Shown one piece after another: positions 36,894 through 48,600 of a stretch of DNA of 64,000 bases. Source of the DNA: Agrocybe praecox (taxonomy: Eukaryota; Basidiomycota; Agaricomycetes; Agaricales; Agrocybaceae); the NCBI GenBank assembly GCA_964017145.1, contig OZ024845.1, positions 3,472,001 through 3,536,000 on the forward strand, given 5' to 3'. Positions within the stretch are counted from its first letter, which is position 1, and every line of letters begins with the position of its first letter. The notes beneath the pieces were generated by a model, which searched no databases, had not been told where the DNA came from, and saw nothing but the letters and a program-made list of their open reading frames with translations. Made by a program: the position numbers and the translations under genes.

Positions 36894-39117
36894 ATGGCTT
36901 TCAACGAGGTTTTAATCGCTCTAATCACTGGGGTCACTATATTTTTTGTTTATCAGCGCAAAGGGAAAAGTCTACCTCTACCTCCAGGTCCGAAAGGTCT
37001 ACCGGTTTTAGGAAATTTACAGGACTTGGCGGTGAAGACCCTCTGGTTTCCCGCCGCGCGTTGGGCCAAGGAGTTCGGTACGGCTATCTCGAGAAATGTC
37101 TGAATTTTATCTGAATTATTCCTTTTAGGTTCTGTGTGCTATTTACATGTGTTCGGACAAGGAATTGTTTTCGTCAATACCTCGCAGGCCGCCATTGAAT
37201 TAATGGACAAAAAAGGATCAATCTATTCGGACAAGCCAAACATGATCATGGCCCGCGATATCGTGGGGCTCGGGGGACTGGTGAGGAGTTCAAATTTTTG
37301 GAATCCACAGACCATTCCATCTTGATTCTGTGTCAAATTAGATGGTCTTCACTGGATATGGAGATCAGTTTCGCCGCCAACGTCGGCTAATGCAGCGCGC
37401 GACCGGTCCACAAGTCGTAGCAAAGTATCAACCCATGCTTGAGGTCAACACGAGAGGGTTACTACGGTGGCTTGTAGAAAGTCCGTTGAACTATACTGAA
37501 CACTTAATTGGGTACGTAGTTCTATCCGATATGCGTCAATTATTATTAGGACTCAATTTTTGAAAATTAGATACGCAGGCTCAAAGACGCTAATGATCGT
37601 TTATGGACATCAAGTAAAACAAAGTGACGACTCTTTACTCGCTTTGGCGGATGAAGGGACAGAAATCATCAAGAGTATCGCCTCTGGAATTGGGATCTGG
37701 CCCGTCGATATTATTCCTGCGCGTATGGGGTGTTTAATCTCATCATTCGTCGACGTCGATTGAGAAATTTACCTTAGTGAGGCACCTTCCCGAATGGCTT
37801 CCAGGAGCCGGGTTCAAAAGGAAGGCCGCTCGGTGGCGCCCCAAGATGGAGAAATTCGTGGATACTCCCTTCCAGTCCGTCCTGAATGCCTTCGTAAGTC
37901 CTAGAGTGAACTGGCATACTAGACTGTTCTCATAACGTTTACTCATAGAGTAATAACGCTGCGGTCCCATCATTTTGCTCTATGCTTCTGAACCCAGATG
38001 TCTCTAATAACCAGGAGCATTATGATATCAAATGGTCTGCTGCTTCCATGTACTCAGGTGTGTATTTATCGATCAGATTGCTGGTGTTCGAATATTTATA
38101 CTTTGTTCTCAGCCAGCATTGAGACCGTACGTTTCGTGATTGGCCTATTATTATCACACCTATCTGACTGCTTATTGATGCAGACCCTCACTCTATCATC
38201 TTTGTTTATCCTCGCTATGGTGCTAAATCCCCACGTGTTGAAGAAAGGGCAACAAGAAATCGACTCAGTCATCGGAAACCAACGACTACCAGGATTCAGC
38301 GATAGAGCATCACTTCCATATATAGATGCCATTATGAGTGAGACGTTCCGCTGGGGCTGTCCCGTTCCTCTCAGTACGTGCCGAAATAGTACATATATCC
38401 CGCCCATAATGACCGCTACGATTCCTTTTCAACAGGTATACCCCATCGACTGATGGAAGACGACGTATACGAGGGAAGGCTCATTCCCAAAGGGTCTTTG
38501 GTATCTGCTCCTTCAGTTTTCTGTTGGGGTGTATTCTCATCTTCGTCATTTTATTTATATAGATTTTCGCGAACATATGGCGCGTATCATTCACCTTCTA
38601 CTTAGTTGCGTTCTCAAGCTGCGTCACACTTACTCATTTTTACTACAGGGCAATGGTTCGAGACGAGAAGCTATACCCTCAACCAGAAGAATTTATGCCG
38701 GAGCGCTTCCTCGTTGATGATCAGACGAAAAAAAGGATAAACCCTCGTAACTTTGTATTTGGCTTCGGAAGAAGGTATCATAACTACATCTATCTGTGCT
38801 TCTTGTTTACATTCATCACTTTCATTTCGTATCATAGGCGGTGCCCAGGCGCTAATCTGGTTGAACAATCTGTGTGGATACTTATTGCATCCATGATCGC
38901 AACTCTCGATATTTCAAAAGCCGTCGACGATAAGGGTAATGTCATTGAACCCGAGATCGTTTTTGACGATAATATCTTCAGGCACGTATCCCTTCGATCA
39001 ATGTATTGTTATATAGGTGTGCTGAGAACCGTTTCGTCTAGGCTTCCCAAGCCTTTCAAGCTTAGCATGAAGGTTCGTTCTCCACGCGTGGACAAGCTGT
39101 TGTTCGAACAGAATTAG
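36894..39117 (+). CDS. Cytochrome P450 monooxygenase 2
   Basis: Thirteen exons give 504 residues: 36894-37077, 37129-37280, 37342-37511, 37571-37722, 37778-37893, 37949-38057, 38113-38126, 38184-38373, 38436-38500, 38563-38579, 38649-38774, 38838-38981, 39042-39117. Visible are an N-terminal anchor, the LPLPPGPKGLPVLGN hinge, ExxR in SETFRW, IPHRLMEDDVYEG, and the heme loop FGFGRRRCPG with Cys434. The I-helix reads SASIETT, with Ser where most P450s have Gly, but keeps the acid-alcohol pair. Two introns have GC donors: 38580-38648 (GCGCGT) and 38982-39041 (GCACGT); both are needed to keep the family sequence in frame (IWAMVRD and FRLPKPF). If these donors do not work, the gene would be inactive. 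Confidence 0.87.
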
Positions 39118-40253
39118 ATAAAAGTTACTGTTTCTTTTGATGATTTTTATGCGTATCAAGTTTTATCTATCTTGCATTTAGTCATGAAGTTGGAGCTCAT
39201 CCAGGCGCATTGACTGCAAGAAAAACCTAATCTCCGCTCGAGGTGTTAGGGAAAGTGGCATACCCAAGAAAATTGCATGTGAATCTATGAGCACAATTTT
39301 TCTAATGTAAACTATTATCTGTTGGTCGTACTCCGCGCTCCAGCTAGGATGGCGCAGAGTTGTTTCAGAGCCTTCCTCCGCCGGGGCCGGCTCTGCGGTG
39401 GATTTAGATTTTAAGCGGACGTGATGGAGGAGGATGAAGGTGTGGCAGCTTTGGAGACCGGTTGTGCATATAATATTCTGATGCTCACCCTTTTCAAAGT
39501 TTGTACTTCAAGCATAATAATGGCCAAGCGATGATCAGGGCTGGACCGTTTAAATCAATTTTCTTCTATATATACATTTAAATCGGACGGTTACAGCGTT
39601 CCTGGTTTTGTTCCTGGCTCAAGTTAAACGATGGGCCACTCATATATGTACTTGTATCTTACTTGCTGGCCTCCGAAACCTCCATCAATGTGAAATTTCT
39701 TTTCCTAGACTGTTCCGCAACACAGATCAACTTAGATTAGTCCATAATGTACAAGGAGGATCTGGAATTTGATTTTGAAGCGTTTTTTTGTTGTTCGACT
39801 TGTAGTACAGTCGGCCATTTTGAAATTTTGTATTTCGCTATTTTTCTGCTTTGCATCCACATAGAAATCGCATTTGGTAGAAAAATATGTCGGACATAGG
39901 AATCATCTCTTGACATTTTTCTCTTCAAAATGGCAAATCTGTGTTGAATCTTGATTGTTATTAGGACAAAAAAATAGGTCCCAAACAGGAATACTATTCT
40001 GATGTAAATTATATGTCGACCTGGTCAAGTGCTAATCGCAGAACGTTTTACAATATATTGAATCGGGCACGTATTTCTAGTGAGAAGGAACATAATGATA
40101 GCTGAATGCCTATGGAATATCTACAACAGTTTCTATATTTATGACAAGTGAATGGCTCTAGGCCGAGTTGTACATGAACTAAAATGATATATCTAACGAA
40201 AGTTAACGAAATAATACAAGGGACAATAAAAAATTACAATAAAAATCATCATA
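39118..40253. other. Intergenic, no gene recognised
   Basis: Convergent spacer between the second P450 and the C2H2 gene. Short ORFs show no family signs. Confidence 0.45.
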
Positions 40254-41682
40254 CTACAGATGTTCCTCAATGCGTTGACGCGGGAGTTTCCAACAGCCTG
40301 TTGAACCTCCGGATTTGTTTGTCTGGATGATTTTCTTCGAGCACGTATGCCGCTCCTGCGTCTTCTCGGATGAGAAGAACGTTTGACAGAACTCGCATTG
40401 CCAATTGCTCTTCTTCCCGTGTTTTCTCACTTCATGACTGTAAGTTGATGCAGGCAAGTAAGTTATATGCTCCAACTGGAGTTTTTGGGGGTAACATACC
40501 GAAGGAGGTCATGCCGCCTGGAGGTCTTGACGTTGCAGGACGGGATAGAGCATGTAAAAACGCGTGGAGGCTTAGGTTTATGAGTCTTCTCATGAAGCTT
40601 GCGGGTGTACTCTCGAACAAAGCGGTTGTCACACCCATCCCTCCTACAGGGAAAACGTCGGCCGTCGTCTTGATCGCACATGTCTTCCCGCTCCTTCTCT
40701 TCGTCTGACTCGCTGTCGGTGTGAATCTCCTTGTCCTCGGGGGACGCCTCCGAGCAGGCAGAGCTTTCGGGGGGCGAAGGTAGCCTATAACGAGATTCAA
40801 GGTCATGAGTTACAAGTATAGATGGATAATATATATGCACCCAGCACTTACATTGTATAACGACTTTTGGCGGCTGGGCTTAACGCATCAAGCTCGAACC
40901 GTGCGGAATCTTGGGTAAAGGAGGGGTGTTCTAATTACAAAAATTAAAATTACGGAATGGTGGTCTATATTAGCAAAACTAACCTGATGCGATGGTCAAA
41001 GGCCGACTTTCAGTCTGCTCATGTTGCGGAAACGAAGTAGCTTCCATCTTCGACAGCTGGTCTGGTGAAAAGAATGGCACCATTGACAGGGACTCGGGAC
41101 TAGTTTCGGATGGTATTGGCATGCCCGACCAATCAAAGTTAAAGATGTCTCCTGGGAAAGAAGAAAGTGAATTTATAGGTAATTGTGATTGAGGAGTATA
41201 TGAAGACATCGGTTCGTGGTTGATGCCCGACATGAAGAGGGAGTTGAATGAATGGGGATCCATGGGCACACTTTCCATTGCTGTGGCCCACTGATCATTC
41301 TGAAGCCGTTGGGTGTCTATATTTCTAATTTGCGAGGAAGCTGCATCTAAAGTATGGTTGTGAGCAGAATGACAAGCACAATGCATTGCTGTACGCACTG
41401 GATCCCTCAGGTAGGCGGCCCTCTATCGATATCCGGATACAATTTGTGCCTTGAGGACCTGTGGCTTCGCAGCTTATATTAAGGAACAGCTCTATGGCTT
41501 AGCGTTTGAGTAAGCAAGGATACACAGTATCCAGCATCGTATAAAAGCTTACCATGATGTCCAAAAGCTGTTTGGCCTGTTTGGTCAATGTGGAATTTGA
41601 GGGTGGAGGCATCGAAAGGGATATCCTTTGAAGACACAATCACAGATGATCCAGGGATTGCACGAACTGTGACGGAAGACAT
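40254..41682 (-). CDS. C2H2 zinc-finger protein, candidate transcription factor
   Basis: Six exons (41553-41682, 41399-41458, 40984-41346, 40852-40930, 40500-40784, 40254-40437) give 366 residues. The N-terminal two thirds are Ser/Pro-rich and acidic in places, as in activation regions. Three zinc fingers follow: FPCRRDGCDNRF with HEKTH, FTCSIPSCNVKTSRRH with its second His supplied by the last exon (RHEVRKH), and WQCEFCQTFF with RHTC. The upstream exons 1 and 2 were chosen because they keep frame with the finger part; a shorter start at an internal ATG in the third exon region cannot be excluded. It lies between the P450s and the sesquiterpene synthase, the usual position of a pathway regulator, but that role is inference. 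Confidence 0.8.
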
Positions 41683-44350
41683 GGGAGGGTCGATGATTGA
41701 GTGTAAAGAGCTGCATTTATAAAGATAGCGTTTTAGTGGCAATTGACCAGTCTAGACGAAAGATGGATAGTTATCATCAGTGTTCTGGCGTTAACGTAAC
41801 AAGCCATCCACCCCGGCCACCAATATGTACGCTTGGGAGTACGAGTATGGAAATGCGCTGTTCTGAGATTATTCCCCCAAAGGAGATTTGCTGCAACAGA
41901 TTTGCCTTATCGACTTTACAACTCCGATCGGTCAGATTCGGTCACCCACCATCGGGCCTAGCCTATTCATAACAACATACTACTCCGTATGTCGTTGATG
42001 TCACGTTTCAAAAACCTCCATCGTCGGATATCAAATAATTGCGTTCTCTACCTATTATTTTTGGAAACCTGATTTCGCCAGAAACTCCTCCCACTTTGGC
42101 GTACAAGTTCGCAGCGTTCATGTCATTTACATGGGAGCATCATGCCGCGTCGGCCGCCGTGAACATTGCTGCTCCCTGCCACTGTGTAAACCAGCATCTC
42201 CCCAAGTTCCAAATGGTAAAACGGTGTAGAAAGGAATATATACACGTGAAGGAGGATTTCATTGATTTACATACTACTTAAGACTCTCGAGAGAACATTA
42301 TTTCTACCCAAACATCAAAGCATTTCTTTCAAACAGCGCAAGACAGGCGTGCTCAGTCGGTATAACAGTCTAAATGTCTTGCATATTACAAGAGAAAATA
42401 GGCGTACGCATATTTTCACCTAATTTTCCTCAATCAAATGATCCGTGGACGACACACAAGAGTAAAGGAATAGATGCGGCAAACCATATGGCGAGAGCAG
42501 AGATCAAAATAGAAAAACAAATTTGAAATGCTAGAGGAGAAATAGGGTTTCCACACAGAACAAGGCTTTATGGGCCTATAAGGCCTGCGTTGCTGGTCTC
42601 TAGCATTGGCCCTGGTTCGCACCCAAAGCGGTGCCGCTGTCAGCTCTGTGCACTTTGTTGGGTGACGCGAAAAATCCCAGCTAATCAACTAGGCGCATAT
42701 CCCCTGTCGTTAATTATAGACTGTTTAGATTAGCGCAGGGAGAGGACATGGGAAGGTGTATTCACTTTGTCCTGTTAGTGGGAGACTAGTCACAGATTGA
42801 CTGTCAGCAAAGACCCACGTATTATTTAAATTGCAACCTGTGTGTTGCTCTATATGAGTGCATTAGAATAAACGTCTCTGTTTATTTTCGTTCACCGGAT
42901 TGAATTATAATTGCGTATGATGCATAATAATGTGGTTCTCGTTTCTTTTTGCTACATCGTTATTCTCATTAACACGCAGTTAAAGCATATAAGCCGCCTG
43001 CTAAGCGCCAAAAATGTTAGCTCTATAGGTCCAGTCTTTTTGTTCGTTTCGCATGGCGCTTAAGGACCTCCGTCAAAATACCAAATACGCGTCTGGCATC
43101 TGACAGGCTGCAAACTTGCTGTCGCTTGAGATTGAAAGAATTTTGAGAGGGAGCCAGTAGGGCTAGCGAAGTATGTAAACTAGCTTGAGATATGCAGGAC
43201 ATAACGAAGATGGTCACTACCCTTTTCTGGAGTTGGTCGTCGCAATATCCTTTCTCCTGGCCCAGTTAAAGTTTGGGCCCAGTCGCGTAACCGTTCAATC
43301 CAAATATCATGTGATCCAAGGATCATCCGGCCCGATATCTGAAGCGTGAGATTGCGGAAGAATATCGGCCGAGCCGTGAGCGCCCTCACTACGACAATTA
43401 ATTCATGGCACTAGTATCTATCAATATTATTGCTCTAAATTGGAAAGCCCTGTATCGAGAGTAGTCTCGCGTCAGTTTCTCCACTACATCTAAGTAGTGT
43501 ACCGAACTTCAAGTTATCAGGTGCCACTACTATAAGGCTTGGTCATATATCCATGACTTTACCATTTCGTAGTGAGTATAGCGATAAGGTAAATAGACTA
43601 AACTACAGACAACTTGAAAGTATGAATGTTTCATAGACAAGTGTGATGTCAAAAGAGTCAAATATTTGAACCGTACCGAATAGGAAGTCCGATGGCTGTC
43701 CTCTCCAACGGTGGGACACCAATGATTCAGAAAATAGCGCTACATCCGATGTAGCTTCAATAATTATTGATTATTGCCTGACGTAGACTCAAACCCAAGA
43801 AATGACATTATCCCCTATCCACCCGTAAAACTCCCTACCAACCCCAGATATACCTTACGTGGAGCTCCCAAACGGGGGGCTCCTCACAATTGTCCTACCT
43901 TTCGATTCCATCGGATATCGGCTATATATATATATTATTGTTTTTAAAATCAAGAGGTATCGTAGACAGAGAAACACTTGCGTGAAGGAGCCTTTACAGC
44001 ATCCCTAGTACGCAAAGTACTGGATCAAGCTCCCAACGTTAAGGCCTGAGGCCTAAAGGGTTCTAATTTTAGATATGACACTGTGTATGTACCTATGTTG
44101 CTCCATGACGGCACTTTTTTTTTTTATGACGCTGTCACCGATTGAATGCAGTTGTTTTAAGTTCAAGATATAAGTACAACACATAGGCTTCGGCGGTCTT
44201 TCAGGATCTATCCGCAAGAAAATGGACAAAGTGCAGTAGCGCATATAGTATATATTACACAATGAGTCATGTTACATTTATGAGTAACCGTTAATATTGA
44301 AAAACATCAAAGTGACCAGCTATCTAAATCTATGCAATCGCAATAATTGA
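41683..44350. other. Intergenic, no gene recognised
   Basis: A 2.7 kb AT-rich stretch with only short ORFs. It includes a (TA)n run near 43922-43936. I see no family motif on either strand. Confidence 0.45.
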
Positions 44351-45699
44351 TTATTCTTCATTTTTCGTTTCATCAGAAGCAAAGAATAATGGAACGACTA
44401 CATTCTCTCTCTTGGCTTTGGTCGCAGGATCCTCCAGGACCTTATCGAGTAACGGTACCCAGCGAGTCTTCTGGAATTCTATACCTTGCTTTCCGAAGTA
44501 GCGCCCACTCTCGAAATTCCAGCAGTCGTTGCAACGAGGCCAATTAGCGAGGCCGTAAATGTATTCCTCCATGTTCTTGTCAATATCCGGCCCCCACGAT
44601 GGGACCCGCTTTAGTCCATCCAGGAAACGAGTTTCTACTTCTTTGTGATACTCGACGACCCAATCCATAGCGCCGTCTAGGTCGAGATTGAATTGATGCA
44701 TGACAATGGTGAGAATGTTGTGACGATCGTCACCGGTTGCTTGCTCCTTGTTGTACGATGCAATATCCTAAAAGGTAGGAAGCAAGAAATTAACAACATA
44801 TATGAAACCCGAAGGAAGTCAGGGACACTTACATTATCGAGAATAATTAAATCCGCAATATGTATGGACAGCTCGACGATGACAGGATGGTAGAAGATTT
44901 CATCAGGGAAGTCCATACCAAGCTCCATAGGAACATAAGAAGGTCGAGCGCCGATGTTCTCTCGCCTGTTCTTCAGGTACTCGTCTACTGTTCGGTAGTG
45001 GTCGTTATCTCTGTCTGCGGCCTGCTCGACGCATGAGTTGAGGTATGCAGTTAGACTCTCGACCATGTGTCTTGCAGCACTTGGGGTAGCGGTCTTTTCT
45101 CCACGAGCCCAGAATCTGGGAGATATTTTTAGTCAGCATACGTTCTAGGGAATGCTGTGCCACGTACTGTCTAGCCACTTCGCCTAGCAGAATCTCTCCG
45201 TCCGGACGTGGTTTATGAGGGTTGTTGAGAGCGTCAATGACGATGTCGACCATCTCGCGGACGACAGGTGCTGGCTCAACGTCTGTGTACTCGTCGACGA
45301 CAAAGAATAAGTTCATAAGATCGCATCCAGTCCTAAGTTGCTCTGGAAGGACATTGGTTAGACGAGGATACACACAGATTCAGTCAGTTTATCTACCTTT
45401 GGTAACCAAAGGATAGGCTAGCGATGCGAGACGACCTACCCATTGAAAATAAAAATGTTAGCAATTGCACAGAGACTCCAAGTTGACTGCGATATGTGGA
45501 ATGCAAACTCACCGAAATCGCACATGTCAAATGCGTGCTGCGACTTCTTGCTGAACGCCTTGAAGCCATGGAACCAACCATCTGACTCAGCCTGAATTTC
45601 TCGATAGTGTGGGTTAATAGCTCGAGGCCATGGCCAGTTGTCCATTGTTCTAGGCAAGTAGAGCATCTTCTGCCCATTTTCGTTGACCGTGATAGGCAT
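44351..45699 (-). CDS. Sesquiterpene synthase, protoilludene-synthase-like
   Basis: Five exons (45513-45699, 45397-45435, 45168-45342, 44833-45115, 44351-44767) give 366 residues. This is a class I terpene cyclase: the Asp-rich motif DEYTD is at residues 92-96 and the NSE motif NDIASYNKE at 228-236, both binding the Mg2+-diphosphate cluster. An RY pair follows in SGRYFG. The N-terminus has [17 protein letters not shown], usual for basidiomycete enzymes. The DEYTD form and the flanking [11 protein letters not shown] resemble the clade that makes delta-6-protoilludene by 1,11-cyclisation of farnesyl diphosphate. The exact product cannot be deduced. P450s, reductases and transporters nearby could decorate and move the product. 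Confidence 0.93.
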
Positions 45700-48600
45700 G
45701 ATAGCAGTAACGTTCGAAAGAGGGATTAGAAATAGAAGAAGGATTGAAGATGTTAAAGCCGTAGATATCCAAAGAAGATGTAGGAATTTGAAGAACAGAG
45801 TACCTCTAACCTTTCTATGTTACACTCTTTTTTATGCAAGAGAAAAGCGTTTTCTGCTTCTTGTGTTTTACGCCTACGCTTGCGCCTGCGTATATGCAGT
45901 TGCGGCTTCTGATATGATGATCTAAAACCTGCGTAGCGTGGCTTTGGTGTGGCTACATTCACATATATGGAGCAAAATTTTATTCCTGGGGCACTCGCTT
46001 TCGTTGGTAAACCACGCCCGTCCGCGTTGGCCGAATTAGGAGAATGCGTCGACTTTTTTGGATTTTTCACCGTTATAAAGATACCCTAACTTGATGCCAT
46101 TGCGTATGATATTTAGCATAAAAAGTGTTTAGCTCAAAACTTGTCAGTCTTATAGGCCTTTTCGTTGTCACGTACGTATGCTACTGTAAACATTCCACAT
46201 TTTCATGTACCAAAAGATGTGCCGGGCCGGACCCCAGTGGCGATGATTGCTTTTTAGGCCTTGACGGCGAATGGCGAAACACATCCGGGGCACAAATTGG
46301 CAAACGGACACCTATACGAATGCAATGCTTGCGCATCGTCAAACAATCACGATTCATCGTTTCCTCCAACTACTACTGTCTTACTCCGCGTGTAACACAC
46401 TGATTTGATTCTCCTTTTGTGTAAAATTCTTTCTATCTTCCAATTGGAACTTTGCTTATATTTGCCGATTGTATAGATATTCTCAAACATGATATTGAAA
46501 AGATCAAGTCTCTATGAAAAAGAAAGGAGATAAAGGGACCTGAGTAGTTTACTGCGAAAAATGCATGAAACCCTCAAATCGGAGTAAAATCGAATGTTAT
46601 ACATGTGTAGATCTGCGCTCCGAGTGCCTAGTCCTATGGCTATATCTATCCCAGGTTCTCTGGGCATGTAGATAGAGATTTTTGTGACTCCTATAACTCA
46701 ATGAAGGTCAAAGCCTGTAGTAGCTGATGCCCTTTTTTCTATTCTCCTTTAACGACGGAAATCTTCGCATAAACACCTACAAATAATCACAAAAACTATG
46801 AGTATCAGCCAAGCTTTAGGCTTGATTCATTTGACACAAGGCGAATCTAAAGGGGGGGAATAATTTAGTCGTGAAGATCGCTGCCTCCAAAATAGCGAAA
46901 ATCGCCAGCCCATCTAACCGACCTTGAGCTAAGTCCCCGAGTTCATCGAATTCATGGTTTATGGAGTTAAACATAGATTAAGACATACACATGGTCTTGG
47001 CCCCGCATAAAAAAAGTTATGAATGGCTTTACGATCGCCATCACAGCAGCAATAGAAAGGAACGTGGTAGTATCTTACAGTAAGGACCAGCGAGGACCCA
47101 AGTCTCGTTAAGCTTCCCCATTTAGGACGCGTTCAGGGCGGGATTGGCATAATTTGGGGTATAAACATTGAACATGAGCGTCAATCTTGGCGGGCCAAAG
47201 AGGTGCATATATGGTACCATACAAGATTTGTCGTTTGCCACTGCCGTCGGGTTACCTGGGGATATGTTAAAACGAGATGCTGGAACACATACCGATTATT
47301 ACCCGCGATATCTAGATAAACTCGAGTGTCTTTTGTAGAATTTTCCGTTGGTTGCAGTAATTTGGTAGGAAATACTGGTCGCATAAGAGGTGCACTAAAT
47401 GAGTGTATGATGCCAATATTGTGCTCACTAGTGTCGTTGTATGTCAAATCGCCGACACATCGCCCATGCACTATAGAAAAACTCAATAAGTAAACTATTC
47501 ATGCGGCTAGACATCGTTTTTTTGGGAGTACATTTGCTCGTTCGTTTCTTTCGAGCTTCGTTTGAGCATTTGCTTCTCGAGCAAGCTCATGCATGATCCA
47601 GTCAGGCCATGGAAAACCATAGTCTTTTTGTACGTTCTCGCAAGTTGTCTTGAGAAAGATGTAAATTTCAGTTTCATCGTGCTAGTCTTATGATGCACTA
47701 TCATAATTCTTCTGAGCAAAACAAAGATTTCAGAAACATAATCTATAACAATATATACTTAACGAAATCTATTTTTAACCGCTCCGTGAAAGATGGCCAT
47801 CTACTAAAGATAGACTTGAAATTAATTATATTTAGAATATTGACCGACGGCAACTTCGGTAAGTAAACTAAATGCGCCGGCGACATTTTAGCTTAGCTAG
47901 GGTTGGATGGTGCCACATCTGATTGGGCTGAGGACGCACGAGATCTTTCAAGGAGTAAGACGAAGAGATACATGGTAGAGAAGTTTATAAATAAATAAAA
48001 AAGTCAGAATATTTTTGCTTCTCAGGAAGAAGGCCCTTCTCCCTTGACGTTAATGAATAATCATGATCTTCACCGGTTTAATTTATCCACCTGCGCCCGA
48101 GCCCGATCTTACACATGATGGAGCCTCGCAAAATTGGGCATATTTACACATGTATGTAACACGGAATGTGTCATGGGCGTGCCACATAGCTCCGGGGGCA
48201 ATTAGGTAACGGGTTCTAGGACTGGGTTTCTCTGGGTTCTGGGGGCTTAAACTGGTAGACAATGAAACCTTTCTGATAGCATCGAGAGCTTCATGGGGTA
48301 TCAGAGATGAGGGAATTGGAGCAGGGAATGGCTTCAGGAATTAGCAACTCCGGTCCACTTGTGGTGATTTGAGCAAAGGGGGAATGAAAGCAAAATGAAG
48401 GGTAAATACCGGTTGATGGTAAATGACACTGCTGGCACTGATTTTGACTTGTGACTTGAACAACTTTCCTCTTGGCGCTGATCTATGATTTTGCATCGAA
48501 CATCCATCAAATCGCACGTCTTGTGTTGATTTCTTCAATGTAACGAACAGAAGCTCGGCCATGACTATACTTAGCAAATAGCCGTTGGAGCGAGCAGATA

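Noticed and set aside
38982..39041. Reading through the last intron of P450 2
   Set aside because: The read-through frame stays open but inserts 20 unrelated residues into the conserved FRLPKPF end, so a GC-AG intron is the better model.
41387..41398. GTG as start of the C2H2 protein
   Set aside because: A GTG start is unlikely in a fungus. Upstream exons from the ATG at 41682 join in frame with consensus splice sites.
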